Shown one piece after another: positions 1-12,400 of a stretch of 64,000 nt of DNA. The notes under the pieces were generated by a model. The model had not been told where the DNA came from. It worked only from the letters and a program-made list of their open reading frames with translations, and did no database searches. The stretch lies in contig OX377202.1 in NCBI GenBank assembly GCA_947396885.1, positions 63,894,643 to 63,958,642 of the forward strand. Reading direction: 5' to 3'. The stretch's first letter is position 1. Each line of letters opens with the position of its first letter. A program made the position numbers and the translations under genes. The DNA comes from Heligmosomoides polygyrus polygyrus (taxonomy: Eukaryota; Nematoda; Chromadorea; Rhabditida; Heligmosomidae).

Positions 1-293
1 AGTTACCATCCGCTAGCCTCACATAGGGCGAATTGTGTAGGTTTTTCTGCCTACTATGTTCTACGATGTTTTCGGGAATAATAGATTCCAGTCCCAATCT
101 TCTGTTATTTACATTATACTCTAATTTAGGCTGTTAATTGCTTCACCCGGTACACCACTCGATTTTATGGTAAATTTCTGTGACCTTACCCTTAGTACAG
201 TGATTACGGCTTGCCAGTACATAACGGCTTTCACCAGGGAAATGCAAAATTTACTGATGGCGTATGGAGCATGTCTTCAAACCTGTCTTGCAG

Positions 294-441
294 ATGAACA
301 TCTACGGCTACATTGCCTTATTCGACGCGCTGAAAATGTTCGCAACTGCTGGAAGGAAGGTGCTGAATCAAACTGGGAATATCACTTCCGTCGGTGACGG
401 CAAGTTGATGTGGAATGCGATGAGGAGAATGACAATTCAAG
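294..441 (+). CDS. gcy exon: extracellular ligand-binding domain
   Basis: Begins [16 protein letters not shown] and contains [13 protein letters not shown], a signature of the distal part of nematode receptor guanylyl cyclase ectodomains. Acceptor TTGCAG; donor is AAG followed by GCAAGT, a GC-AG intron. It ends one base into a Gly codon that the exon at 3843 completes. Confidence 0.88.
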
Positions 442-3400
442 GCAAGTCGCCGTCTCTACTAAATCAACTATTGTCGAGGAGTTCAGCTGTGAATGGGCCG
501 CTGTTTTCTTAAACAGCATTTCAATTAGGAGATAAGACTTATCGTTAGTTTAAAAGGGAGGAAACGGCATCAAAGAAAGTTTTAAGAAATGTTTGGGGGA
601 TCTACGAGGACTTAGAGAAGCCACTGCTAAATTGTTGTTTATACCGCTAATTAACATGGTGAACAGTATTCTGATTATTTTGAATCTCAACACACATCGT
701 TATAGAAAATGTGTTGCTAAGGATATCCGGACTTCGAGAAAAGGCTGGTGAAGATTGCATTGTATACATCATTTATATGCCTTATATACAGATGCACCAA
801 AAGCATTTTTCTATGGCAGTGATTAGCCCTTGATAGAAAGTGTCAACGGGACTTTCAATGATAGTTTGGAAATGACCTGTACCTTATGTGTGGAAGAAAG
901 TGCTGATCAGATGGCAAGGATAGAGGAGTCCTCGCTCAGGGGAAGCGGCTCCGTGAGAGGTCCTAGTGAAGAGGATGCTCCAAAGCCCCCAGGATAAATA
1001 TCATGGTTCAGCAGTCATGTTTGCCCTTCCGCTCAGAAGCAGATGCTTGGTTTGGATTAGAAAAGCAGCTGTGCGGAACTGTCAGGTAGAAATGAGGTTG
1101 GACGTGAGAGAGGCTGGGCAAAATCACGACGATGGCGCAATTTTCGAAACAGCTCCGATTCTGCTGAAGCAGGAGGAATAGGGCCTGAGATTTTTCAAAA
1201 AAATCAAAAGCCGAACAAAAGAGTGGTCACGCTCCACGTATCGTCCTTCAGCAAGGAACGTCAGGAAGGAAAGCATAAATAGGCTCGAATGAAAACATTA
1301 TAAAAGGGCAGGACTCAGTAGCGGCTAACAAGAACAGCAGACGACTGCGCACGATGAAGCTCTCAGCAGCAATGGAAGAAAACGTAGAAGGGAAGATTCT
1401 GATGCTGTACATGCTTCCAGACGCTGCAGGTTCCGAGGCAATACCGATGTGTCCTTGGAGTTCGTTGCTCAAGTTGCTCAAGACGAAATCGCATCATCAA
1501 TGCAAGTCGTTAGCGTGCTGAGGTGGAATGCGTGAGGTCTCTCTAAAACGCTACCTCGGATACTATTCCAGCGCCTAAGCTCAGACCAGCTGATGAGACC
1601 AACATTGAAAGCAATTATCCATTGGTATCGTTCCAGTTTCTAATAATATGAGGTAGCATTTATTATCTGACCAACATATCAATCCATGATAAATCCGTTT
1701 GCAATACAGGATTTAAGAAAAACCGTGAAGAATCCGAAAACGGTTTTCCACTCTCAGCGCGGTCTTGTCACAGGTCCCCAGCAAACCAAGAAATAGTGGG
1801 ATTGCTTGAATCAAAGTAGTGAGGGTTGTCGTTCAGTGAGAGCTTACTTCATAAAGCTCAATAATATCGTCAAAACCTCCAGGGCTACTGAATGATCAAT
1901 TTTTTGCATAGCATGAACTTGCGTCTTTATCGCCTATTTATGTTGGCTTTGAGCGGTTTCTACTACAGGGTGAACCAAAATCACGTAGACAACATTTTTT
2001 CGTCATAATTATAAAACAACCAACAATTCGAGAAAACGTCAGCTAAATTACAACAACACAAACATTAGGGTACGTCATGTTCAAGTGGTTTCGTAGTGGC
2101 CTATCTTGGAGCGCATGCAGAGGGCCAAACGCTTCGCGAATTTTTCGACGATGGGCCGCAGGTTGTACCTGGGAACAAATTCTGTTCACGGATGAGAAGC
2201 TGTTCACCGTGGAGCAGGCGCACAATCGCCAAAATGCCAGGATGTGGTCTACAGAGCTTCCAAGCACCTCTGCTATCGTTCAAAACTTACAGCCTGTCAT
2301 GGTTTGGGGCGGAATCTGCGCCAGCGGCAAAACCCCTGGTTTTCCTGGATAATGGAGTGAAAATCGACGAAGATGTGAACCAGCGAGACATTCTTGAGTC
2401 CGTGGTTCTTCCTTGGGCCCACCAGCACTTCGGTGATGCCCATTGGACGTTCCAACAGGACTCTGCACCCGCACATAGTGCGAAGAGTGCGCAGGCGTGG
2501 TGCAAGGTCAATTTCCCCGCCTTCATCACGCTTCGGAATGGCCGCCGTATTTTCCGGATTTGAATCCGATGGACTACAGTGTGTGGGCATTTTAGAGGTT
2601 AGAATCGGCGTCAAACGCCACCGCAGTCTCGAATCCCTGAAGGAATCGTTGCGCCAGGAGTGGGAACGGTTGTCTCCTGATGTCCTGCGGCCCATCGCCG
2701 AAAAATTCGCGAAACGTTTGGCCCTCTGCATCCGCTCCAAGGGAGGCCACTTCGAAACCAGTTGAACATGGTGTGCCCTAATGTTTGCATTGTTGTAATT
2801 CAGTCGTCGTTTTCTCGAATTGTTGGTTGTTTTATAATTATGTTAAAAAAATCTTGTCCACGTTATTTTGGTTCACCCTGTAGAAGCCATTGAGACCAAA
2901 AAGATTGCTTCAAGTCTCACTATCTGCTTATCCGGCAGACTTGCTTCCTTGTTGTGCGGAGCTCCCATCGCACTTTCCCAGCAGTGGATCCACCTTGGGC
3001 CTGCATCGGGCAGATCGTGACACGTGAGTCGCACCTGGCCGAGAAGTTTTAGTCGCAGATAAAGCGGATGCCTTTTGCGAAAGATGTTTGCAATCATTCA
3101 AAGGATATGGGTATTCCCTTGTGGTTGGCACCGTATTATCCTGGCAACATTTTCAGCATACTCATTAATGAAGAACTTTTCGCAGTTGAGATGAAGCTTT
3201 TACTATAACTTTTGAATCACGGCGGTTAACTTCCGTGAATGACTCATCATTTGATAAAAACGGAAGCGGGAAACGTTTGAGGAGTCAACGAGCTTGAGCT
3301 AAATCATTCCTCAAAGTAGCGGAAAATCTATGGACTCTTGAAAAGTGATCAATTGGACATAGGTCTTGAGCATCCGGTCCTTTTGGCGAAATTATAGTTA

Positions 3401-6400
3401 TGGTAGTATCTCGGACAAAATGAACTGCTATGGGTTTGCTAGGCACCACCAAATACGATTGAAGGTCGTTAAGCAATAGAATTAGAAGTCTGTGGCTTCC
3501 TTGCAGTGCAGAGCAGTATTGCCGATTGTGCAGAAAAGGACAATGCTGAAGCTGACGAAACCTATTCGCTTGAAGAAACTTTCCTCTTCCGTAGCACACC
3601 TAATTAAAGCGAAACGTACCCTCTCCGTTCTTTAGGTGGTCAAAGTCAGATGAATATAGTGTTGACATGGAAAACAGAAATCAGAAACGCCATTAACCGA
3701 ACGCGTTGTCTAAGCGCAGCGTATTGCACTTTGGGCCGCGAATTCGCAGCTAGCAGTGCAGAAGAAGCCCAAGAGAACCTAGGATGGAAACGTTCTCTTC
3801 GTGACACTGACGAAGATATTCCAGGAATGGTTTCAAGTGCAGGAGTGGGAAGCGGCACCGTGATGTTGGACGATTTGGCCGAAAGGGTGCCTTATTACTC
3901 GGCCTTCTTCGTCGACAAGGCTAGAGAGCAGGTAAATATGTTACTCTTATTTAGGTCGTAGTTCGTCGCTAGGACAACAAGGTCATTCCCGCTACAATTC
4001 GTGAGTAGAGGTGGTATGTTGCCTAAGCCGCTCTAGTCTCACAAGTCGGCCTTCGACAAAGGGAAACAGCGATGCGTCAAGATGTGATAAAGTGCGCTGC
4101 TTAGGGAGCGAGACATGGTCCATGAATATTTTTTCCGGTATTTTAGATATCACCTTCAAGTTATAATCATCAAACCAAAAGCCGTTTTGGTAGTCACTCT
4201 AAAAACCAATTTTATTGTTCAAAAAGACGAGTGCCAAAATTCTGTAAAGAAACAAAAGTGAAAATTAAAATTTCTAGGGTGCACTACTGCTGTTGCCGCA
4301 ACCCCGCATCAGCTACACCGGCATCGGTTGCGCGGCCTCAGCAACAAGGAATGAAGGCATTCCTTGTTGCTGATGCTCGTCAACGGAGGCGCGGCGTGAG
4401 ATGATAAGATAAGATGATAATGATGAAGTGCTGGATACGACTCTAATTAGGCCCATCGCTTTCATGGGCGAGAGCTGCAGACGGCAAGAGAGCCGCTCGC
4501 AAACCGCGTCGGGTCTCACCGTGCTGCGGCTGCAACAAGCATCGGACTCCGCCCCCTTTTCGTTGCTCGTTGCTGCAACAGCAGCAACGGCAGTGTGAAA
4601 GCCGCTTAAGGAAGGTCTGAAGCAGTGAGGTCTCATCGCCGGCGGCGCGTGTTAGCATCGAGATTCCGAAAACGTTGTTGTATTTCATTTATTGGGTTTT
4701 TTCGAAGAAATATGCTGTTCTACTACACCCTTCCATTATCAACTCACGGTATTCACTATTGGTTTCCTATTTTTTCTTTTGATTTTTCAAACCAGAAGAC
4801 GTCTAGTCTGAGGTCTTCAAAGGTCAAGTAAGGTCTGTGAAGTCAATGGGTAACTATTCTGTCGTGTTAACCCATTGACGACCGCGCGGCCCAATTTCGG
4901 CCCGCAGTTTTTCTGTCGCGTGGGACCGCGCGGCCCAATTTTAGCCCGCGGTTAAAAAAATGTTCGCTGCGGCGCACTTCCTCGATTTTTCATAGTTTAC
5001 TAGTATTCATTAGATTCGTTGGATCCTACCAATGCTACTTGCACAGTGGTCCGAGAATCATTTAGTTCTAACGAAAGCTTTGATTAAAAAAATCAGCACA
5101 ACACACTATTCAAACCTCAAATAAGTAGATACTACTCACGAGCAGCTACGTATATCTTACAAAAATGGTCATGGTTAAGACATCTAGTCAAATTTCTTGC
5201 GAAAAACTTGAACCCAATTTAGAAAAAAATATTTCAAACACTTGCTACATCGTGTGGTCACCTTATTTGCACGATTCGTGACGAACGTGCGCCCTTTTCT
5301 GTGCTGACCTTTTCGTAGCAGGAAATACATCTTCTACGTTTTGCTTCGAACCTCTTCCGGCCTTTTCCAATATGTGGCTCACCCATTGGAGAGGGAGCTT
5401 CATTTGAAATACCGTGAAGTAGTGAGTGCACGAGATTCGAGCCTCAAGGCGGTCCCAGCGCGCGGTCCCACGCGCCAGACACGCGATTTGCCGCGCGGTC
5501 GTCAATGGGTTAAAGAGTGAGTTGGATCCTTTTTGCACCAACTTTTGTGGTGAAGTAATATGGCGTGCAGGAGGTTTAGAAAAAATTGAGTGATTTTATT
5601 CAGCATATAATCAACAAAAGAAATGTAAAGAAACAATAGAAAAATAAGCAAAAGGCAAACAAGCAAAAGAAGCAATCGAAATTAGTATGTTAGTGGAAGG
5701 TTGGTGTTGATCTTGGTGGAAAGGTATGTAGTATGTTGCTGGAAAGGCTTCACAGATTTTTCCTATAATTCTGTTTCATCACAAACAAAAGTTGATACAG
5801 ATCAAAGCTTCTCAACTGAAATCTGATAGAAACAGTGTTTTCATCGTTTCTGTCCTGTAATCCTTCATCCTTCAGGTGAGGCCATTCGCCAACATGGCGC
5901 CGAGGATGATTACCAACTGCGACGGCCTCAAAACCGGCACGGGGTGCTTTGAAATCGTGAGTTTCTTGAACGACTAACATTGCACGACGCGGACCAGGTT
6001 GACCCTCTATGTCAGTGAGTGAAGTGAAGAGCTTAGAGCCCTCTTTTCATATTCACCACTAAACCCTAACTATTATGTGGGCCGGAAAGTTCTGGCTGTT
6101 CTGATGGTCCACTTCAAAGGATCATAACTTCCTCATATTCACCAGGTTCAGTCAAAATAAGCATCATCCGAATCATCACACGTTCGTCAACGCGATACTA
6201 AATTACCAACTCCACCAGCAAAAAATGGTCGAGATGTGGCAAATTCTAGAAATGCTGTTTTTGCATGGTCCTCATTTGCGAGGGTTCTACCAGCGAGGAT
6301 GTTCTTAAAGTGCTTAAAAGGATGGCAGTCGGTTGGCACAAGGTCTGGTGAGTATGGTGGGTGAGGGAGAACTTAAATTCATAGTTCATTTAATCTTCGC

Positions 6401-9400
6401 ATTGTGATTTGCGAAAGGTGTAGGCGGGCGCTATTCTGCAATAGAATGGGACCTCTTCTGTTGACCAGTTCCGGCTGCAGCTCAGCTCTTCGGTACAACT
6501 CGTTGACTTCGTCACAGTTGGACTCTGATGTGCTGGTTTGGCCTGGTTCAAGAAAGCTGTAGTGAATCACGCCAGCTGCCGACCACCACAGGTTGTTATT
6601 GTCCTTTTCTGATGGGATTTTGGCATTGGGAAATGCTTGGAGGGGGGGGGGGGGTTGCCAGCATCAACTCATTGATCATCTACGGTTATCGTAACCCACA
6701 TTTCATCACATGTGACGACTGGATCCAAGAACGGGCCGATTCCGGAGAAGCAAAGAAGAAGAGATTCCGAAACGCGACAATTTTTATGGATCACTCAAAT
6801 CGTGGGCAGACATTTTTCGAGCTTTTCACATTTCCGAGGCGTTTCAAACGATCCGTAACAGCTGCTTTGCTGACACCTAGACCTTCCGCAATCTCACGGA
6901 CTTTGCGGTGGATTAGTTTCCACGAAGGGCCTTCAAATCATCGTCCTGGATTACTGCAGGTTTTTTGGGTGCATCTTTGTACATGAGGTGCTTGTTTGCA
7001 GAACGTCACCGAAGTTGCAACGTCTTTCTGGCCTTCGTTAGATGGCAGTCTGCCTGTCGATGAGCCTGCATGTGGTTTCAGGTATTCACTAGCTAGTCCA
7101 AAGCGCCCAATATGATGGAAAATTGAGGTAAGAGAGTAATGAGTTCTGCCATTGCAGAGGAGAGAAGTGTGACTACACGCTCATCATTGTCGCAGCTTCG
7201 GCAGCGGTCTGCTTCATTCTCTCGATTGTCGGAGCATACATTCTGAGAAGATATTGGTACGTTTGAAAGCGTCTTTAAGGTCCTCCGCACGCATCGCATG
7301 GAACCTTATCTCCTATAATTCGTCGAGTTTTCTTTCAAAAAAAAATGGCAAAAGGCGCACGACATGTACACATACGTGTATACATGTACATATACATCTT
7401 TGTATGCATATATACATGCAGAGATGTTATAAGGCATCAGTAGCACTTATAATACTTGTGTGCTACGAGTTTGTTAGGTGGAATTTTTGTTTGCAAGACC
7501 TTTCTACTGTTCGTCGTCTTCAGAGGTCCAAAAGGCTGTATCGCTACAACCTGGCCGATCGCCTCGCCCATGCTAGAGCGTTACCGACCTAGAGCCAGAA
7601 ACACAGTGCGAAGACCTGAAAGGTGAACACGAACTCGCGCCATGCTCCACCGCCTGAGCGTAGCGACTCAGCTACCAGTCCTCGTCAATGAGACCAGCGG
7701 CGAAAGAGTCATGCTGCCCGGCAGTTATACATTAATGGTATTGAGGGCAGCACGTCGCTCCTGGTCACTCTCAGAGCTCGCAGTGCAAGAAGTATTATAA
7801 GCGTTGCTAACACCAGTGTAGAGTTTTAAAGATGAGAGGACGTGGAGTTGATTGTTATGATGGACAAACAATAAGAAGTGCCACCAGTGCCTGCGAAACT
7901 GCTCTTTAAACTGAAGTAGCTGATGTTCTTTGACTGTCAAAATCGTATGCATGGCGACGGTTAGCCGGCGAAGAGGTATCTCACGCCTCCTGTTTACCGC
8001 TCTGCACAAAGCTATGCATCAGAATTGAGATTCACCGTCATCACTTCACAAAGGAAAAATGCGTGAAGTGGCAAAAATTGTGCCATATGCATTTTTTAGA
8101 GCGCTAGAAAAACTGCGTCCAGCAATACTGTGAAGAAAGAAGAGAGTTAGTTTTCAAGAGGTGCTTTCAAGCTATTGCTTTTGCTGCAATTGGCATACAT
8201 TTTTGAGTGCACAATATGCTGTGTTGTTCAAAAAGGCGACGAATTACTCTGTAGGGAGGGACCAGAGTATCACAGGAGTGAGATTGCGGGATGCAGTCCA
8301 ATGTAAATAGATTTCCAAAACGATGTCATAATTACAGTGAGACGAGAACCCTTGATCGCATGCCCTGGAGGGTGTTCCGCGATGACATGCAGATTGTCGA
8401 CGAGGAGCAAGTAAAGTCGATGGTGAGCTCTGCTGGATATTGTCTTCATTCGGAGCAGTGCATTCCTAGAAATTTTCTCAAAGTATGAGACAGCTCTATG
8501 AAACGCCGAGAAAGTCTGGAAAATCCACTGCTCACATCAGCTTCTTTTCTCATACACCATTGTGTCTGAGAGATCTCTGATTTCAGCTGTCGCTGGGATC
8601 GCAACGAACGAAGCTGTCGAACACGAACGCGATGGCATTGAAGCATCACGCGATCATCGGAGTGAACACCCACGCCACCTACCACATGTATGAGCAGCGG
8701 AGGCCGATCAAATTCAGCCGCGTAGACTTGGTTCTACTCACTAGAGTAAGGTCACCTCCACATGCCTAAGAAGGCAGAATCTGAGATCGCGAGGAACTAC
8801 CTTCGCTTGGCATAGGCTAACTCATTTTCTCTGAACAGCCGGTCTTGAAACCAGTTAAATTCACTCATCCACTGATAATAGTTTTATGCTCTTTCAGAAA
8901 TATTTCAATTGTACTACTTCACTCCAAAAAATCTATGACACTCACAAAAGTGAATGATCAGCTTAATGTAGCGGGATGTGTTCAGGTGAAGCAGGCGGTA
9001 CACGACAATGTGAACCCATTCCTTGGAATGGCGTTCAACGAGAAATCCGAGATGCTTCTTCTGTGGAAATTCTGCTCTCGCGGAACACTCCAGGTGAGTT
9101 GCGGTGATAACGCAGACTGCAGTATAAGTAACACGTTCATGTTATATCGTATGAAAGCGGACCGCTTAATCAAATACAGTAAGTGAGGATGTGCGCTGAA
9201 GTGATAGGTCACCATAAACATTCACCCGTTTGAGAGTATTCTTCTTTATAGAATCCGACACATCTTTCAGCACGACCCTTCTCAAAGGATAGCTGAGATA
9301 GCTTCGCCAAAATGGCATGAGCGTAGCACCATTTTCGATACCGCATTCAATTGACGACTATTTAGCCACAAATGAGTATTTAGGGTCACTGAAAACTGTT

Positions 9401-12400
9401 GGATTGCTGGCTGAAACGGCACTAGCGTTGCTGCTGCAAGAGAGTTTCGCAGTCAGATCCTCACTTTTTCACCTTTCAGTGAATGGCCGTTTAGAGCTGG
9501 AATTTGTTTTTTGTAAGTGGGAGAAATTACAAATTAGAACAGAGAATGTTAGCAGCTAAGTCGACGATAAATACTTGCCCTCGGGATGTGGCACGCATTC
9601 TATTTCTGCGAGATACTCTGGGAGCAGCCCGGTGGCGATGTACCTTCCTCCACGTGGTGCCACTGGAAACTGTTCACTCCTGTGAGCCGAGCTGAACACG
9701 GACACTCGAATGCAGGCAACAGGCCCTAGTGACAGCCCGGCCTACCAACAGCTCATGTCACATCATATGGTTGATGGTGGTAAATGTTTCACGAGATAAT
9801 GCTACGGCGTCCGCGGGAGTCGACGCGCACTCGCAGAGCCCGTCGAATGTGAAAAGTATACGAGGGTCCCTGGTGCGAGGATGGCATCGGAGGGGGGGGG
9901 GGAGGGAAACAGGAAACAGAGCTAGTCCAATAGTCCCGCAACGTAAGCAAGACCAGCGTGGTAACGCTGAATGTGGGTACGTTGTCGGGCCGCTCCTTTG
10001 AGTTAGCAGAGGCACTGGAGATCAGGAAGATTGACTTTTGTGCGGTGCAGGAGACGAGGTGGTCCTGTAGCAAGTCAAGGGACATAGGCCTAGGCTATAA
10101 AGCCGTTCTGTGTGGCTGTCCCAGCACCACCAGCGGTGTTGGCATAATCGTCTCCGAATGGTTTCGAGATGCGATTGGAAGCGTGGAACGTTTCAATGAC
10201 CGCTTGATGAAGGCCGTAATCGCTGCAGAACGGCGGCGGTATCATCTTTTTTCTGCATATGCTCCATAGACTGGCTGCTCTGAGCGAGCGAAGGATGAAT
10301 TTTGGAGCCTGCTTGACGAGAAGACAGCAGAATTGCTTTTACAAGACGTAATCATTGTCGCATGTGACCTTAACGGACTCGTTAGCGCTGCGAAGGACGG
10401 GTACGGCTGTTATGGTGGTCTCGGATTTGGTTAACGTAACGCTGACGGTGAGCGCATCCTCGAGTACGCGGAGTCGCACGACCTCACCATCGTGAACGCC
10501 AGATTCCAAAAACGTGAACCCCACCCTATCTCATTCTAAAGCGGGAATTCTAAAACGCAGATCGACTTTGTCCTTGTACGAAAGCATGATCAAAGCCTTG
10601 TCATGGACGCGAAGGTCGTGCCGTATGAAACGGTCACCACACAACACCGCCCACTGATCTACACTATTAAGATCACATCACCGATGTTTAGGTAGGTCGA
10701 ATGGAGCGGTCCGTTAAGGACAAAGTGGCGGCGACTGGAAGAAAAGAAAGCAGCTGCGACTTCGCGCATTCGGTTGCCCACGGTGACGACCGTCGACGAG
10801 ACATGGCAAAATGCCACCAACGCGATTCTCAGTGCTGCGCGTTCCGAACTTGGCACTACGAAACCGGGACGGCGTAAGGTCGATAAGCAGACATGGCTGT
10901 GGACTACGAAGTTAAGGAAACTGCCCGAGACTAGAAGAAATTATACCACGCATTCCTCGGCGATAAGACCGATAAATGGCGTCTGTATCAGGAAGCCCAG
11001 GAAGCCAAGAAAGCCGCTAAGAAAGCGGTAGCCGTTTCAAGAGCCACTCATTACGATGATGTCGACGGGAAGCTTGAGTCGCGCGACGGCGAGCGACTTC
11101 TTTATCGACTCGCGAAGGTCCGTCATCGATTGACTGAGGATGTTGAGAAGTTCCTTTGCATCAACGATGAGAACGGTCATCTACTCATGGACCGCAAGAT
11201 GGTTTTGATGGCTTTGAACCGATGGCGCACCTACTTCGAGGAAGTCTCCACAGTAGAGTTTGCGCATCCGAGCATTTCATCTTCACTTCCTGTATACGGT
11301 CCCGTTCAGAAAATCACCGTTGAGGAGGTAGAAGCGGCTCTGAAGAAGACGAAACCGGTCAAGGCAACGGGTCCGATGACTTGGCGGCCGACTTAGGGAA
11401 GTCGAAATCCTGGTACCCAACGAAGTGGCTAGCAACGTTCTTCAACCAGGTTATTGCGGAGAAGAAAGTGCCCGATATTTGGCAGAGAAGCACGACGACT
11501 CCGATTTGGAAAAAGAAGGGCAGTCCGGGAGACTGCACAAATCACCGTCCAATCCGATTGCTTTCGCATAGCAAGAAGATTTTCGAGCGGAGTTCGACGG
11601 GCGCATTCGTGATATCGTCCAGCTCTCTACCAACCAATGCGGCTTCGTAGCTGGTTGTGGCACATTCGATGCCATACATGCCGTTCGTCTTCTGATAGAA
11701 AAACACCGGGAGAAATAGAAGCCGGTGCATCCTGCCTTCCTGGATTTGGAGAAGGCCTTTGACCACGTTCCGCGTGAAGTCATATGGTATGCCTTTCGAG
11801 AACACGGAGTCAACGAAGCGCTCATAGAGTGAGTACGAAAACCTTACTATTGTCCAAAGGGTCGAGTGCAAGCAGCGGCAGGTACGTCGATGGAGTTTCC
11901 CATCTCTGTCGGAGTACATCACGGATCTGCCCTCTCCCCTCTGCTCTTCGTCGTCGTTATGGATGCCATATCGCGTGATCTTCAACAGCCAGTCTCTTGG
12001 ACGTTGCCTTATCCTGATGATGTAATGCTCGCTAGCGAAGATAAGATTGCACGCCAGCGGCAGGTACAAGCTTGGTGCGATCGCTTGGGGAGATTTGGAC
12101 TCAAGATTAATGTCAAGAATACCGAGTATATGACGACTGACGAAGATGAGTCCAGCTCCATTAAGTAAATGGCATTGAGCTGACACGTACCTCGATACTC
12201 AAGTACTTGGGATCAGCAATTGCGTCCGATGGCGGTTTACTTGTTGAAGCCAACACACGCGTGAATGCAGCGTGGTCCAAATGGCGCTCACTGACGGGAG
12301 TGCTCTGCGACAAGAAGATACCAGAGCGTCTAAAGTCGAAGATCTACAGAGCAGTCGTCCGACCTGTAGCTATTTACGGAGCTGAGTGCTGGCCCGTTAT

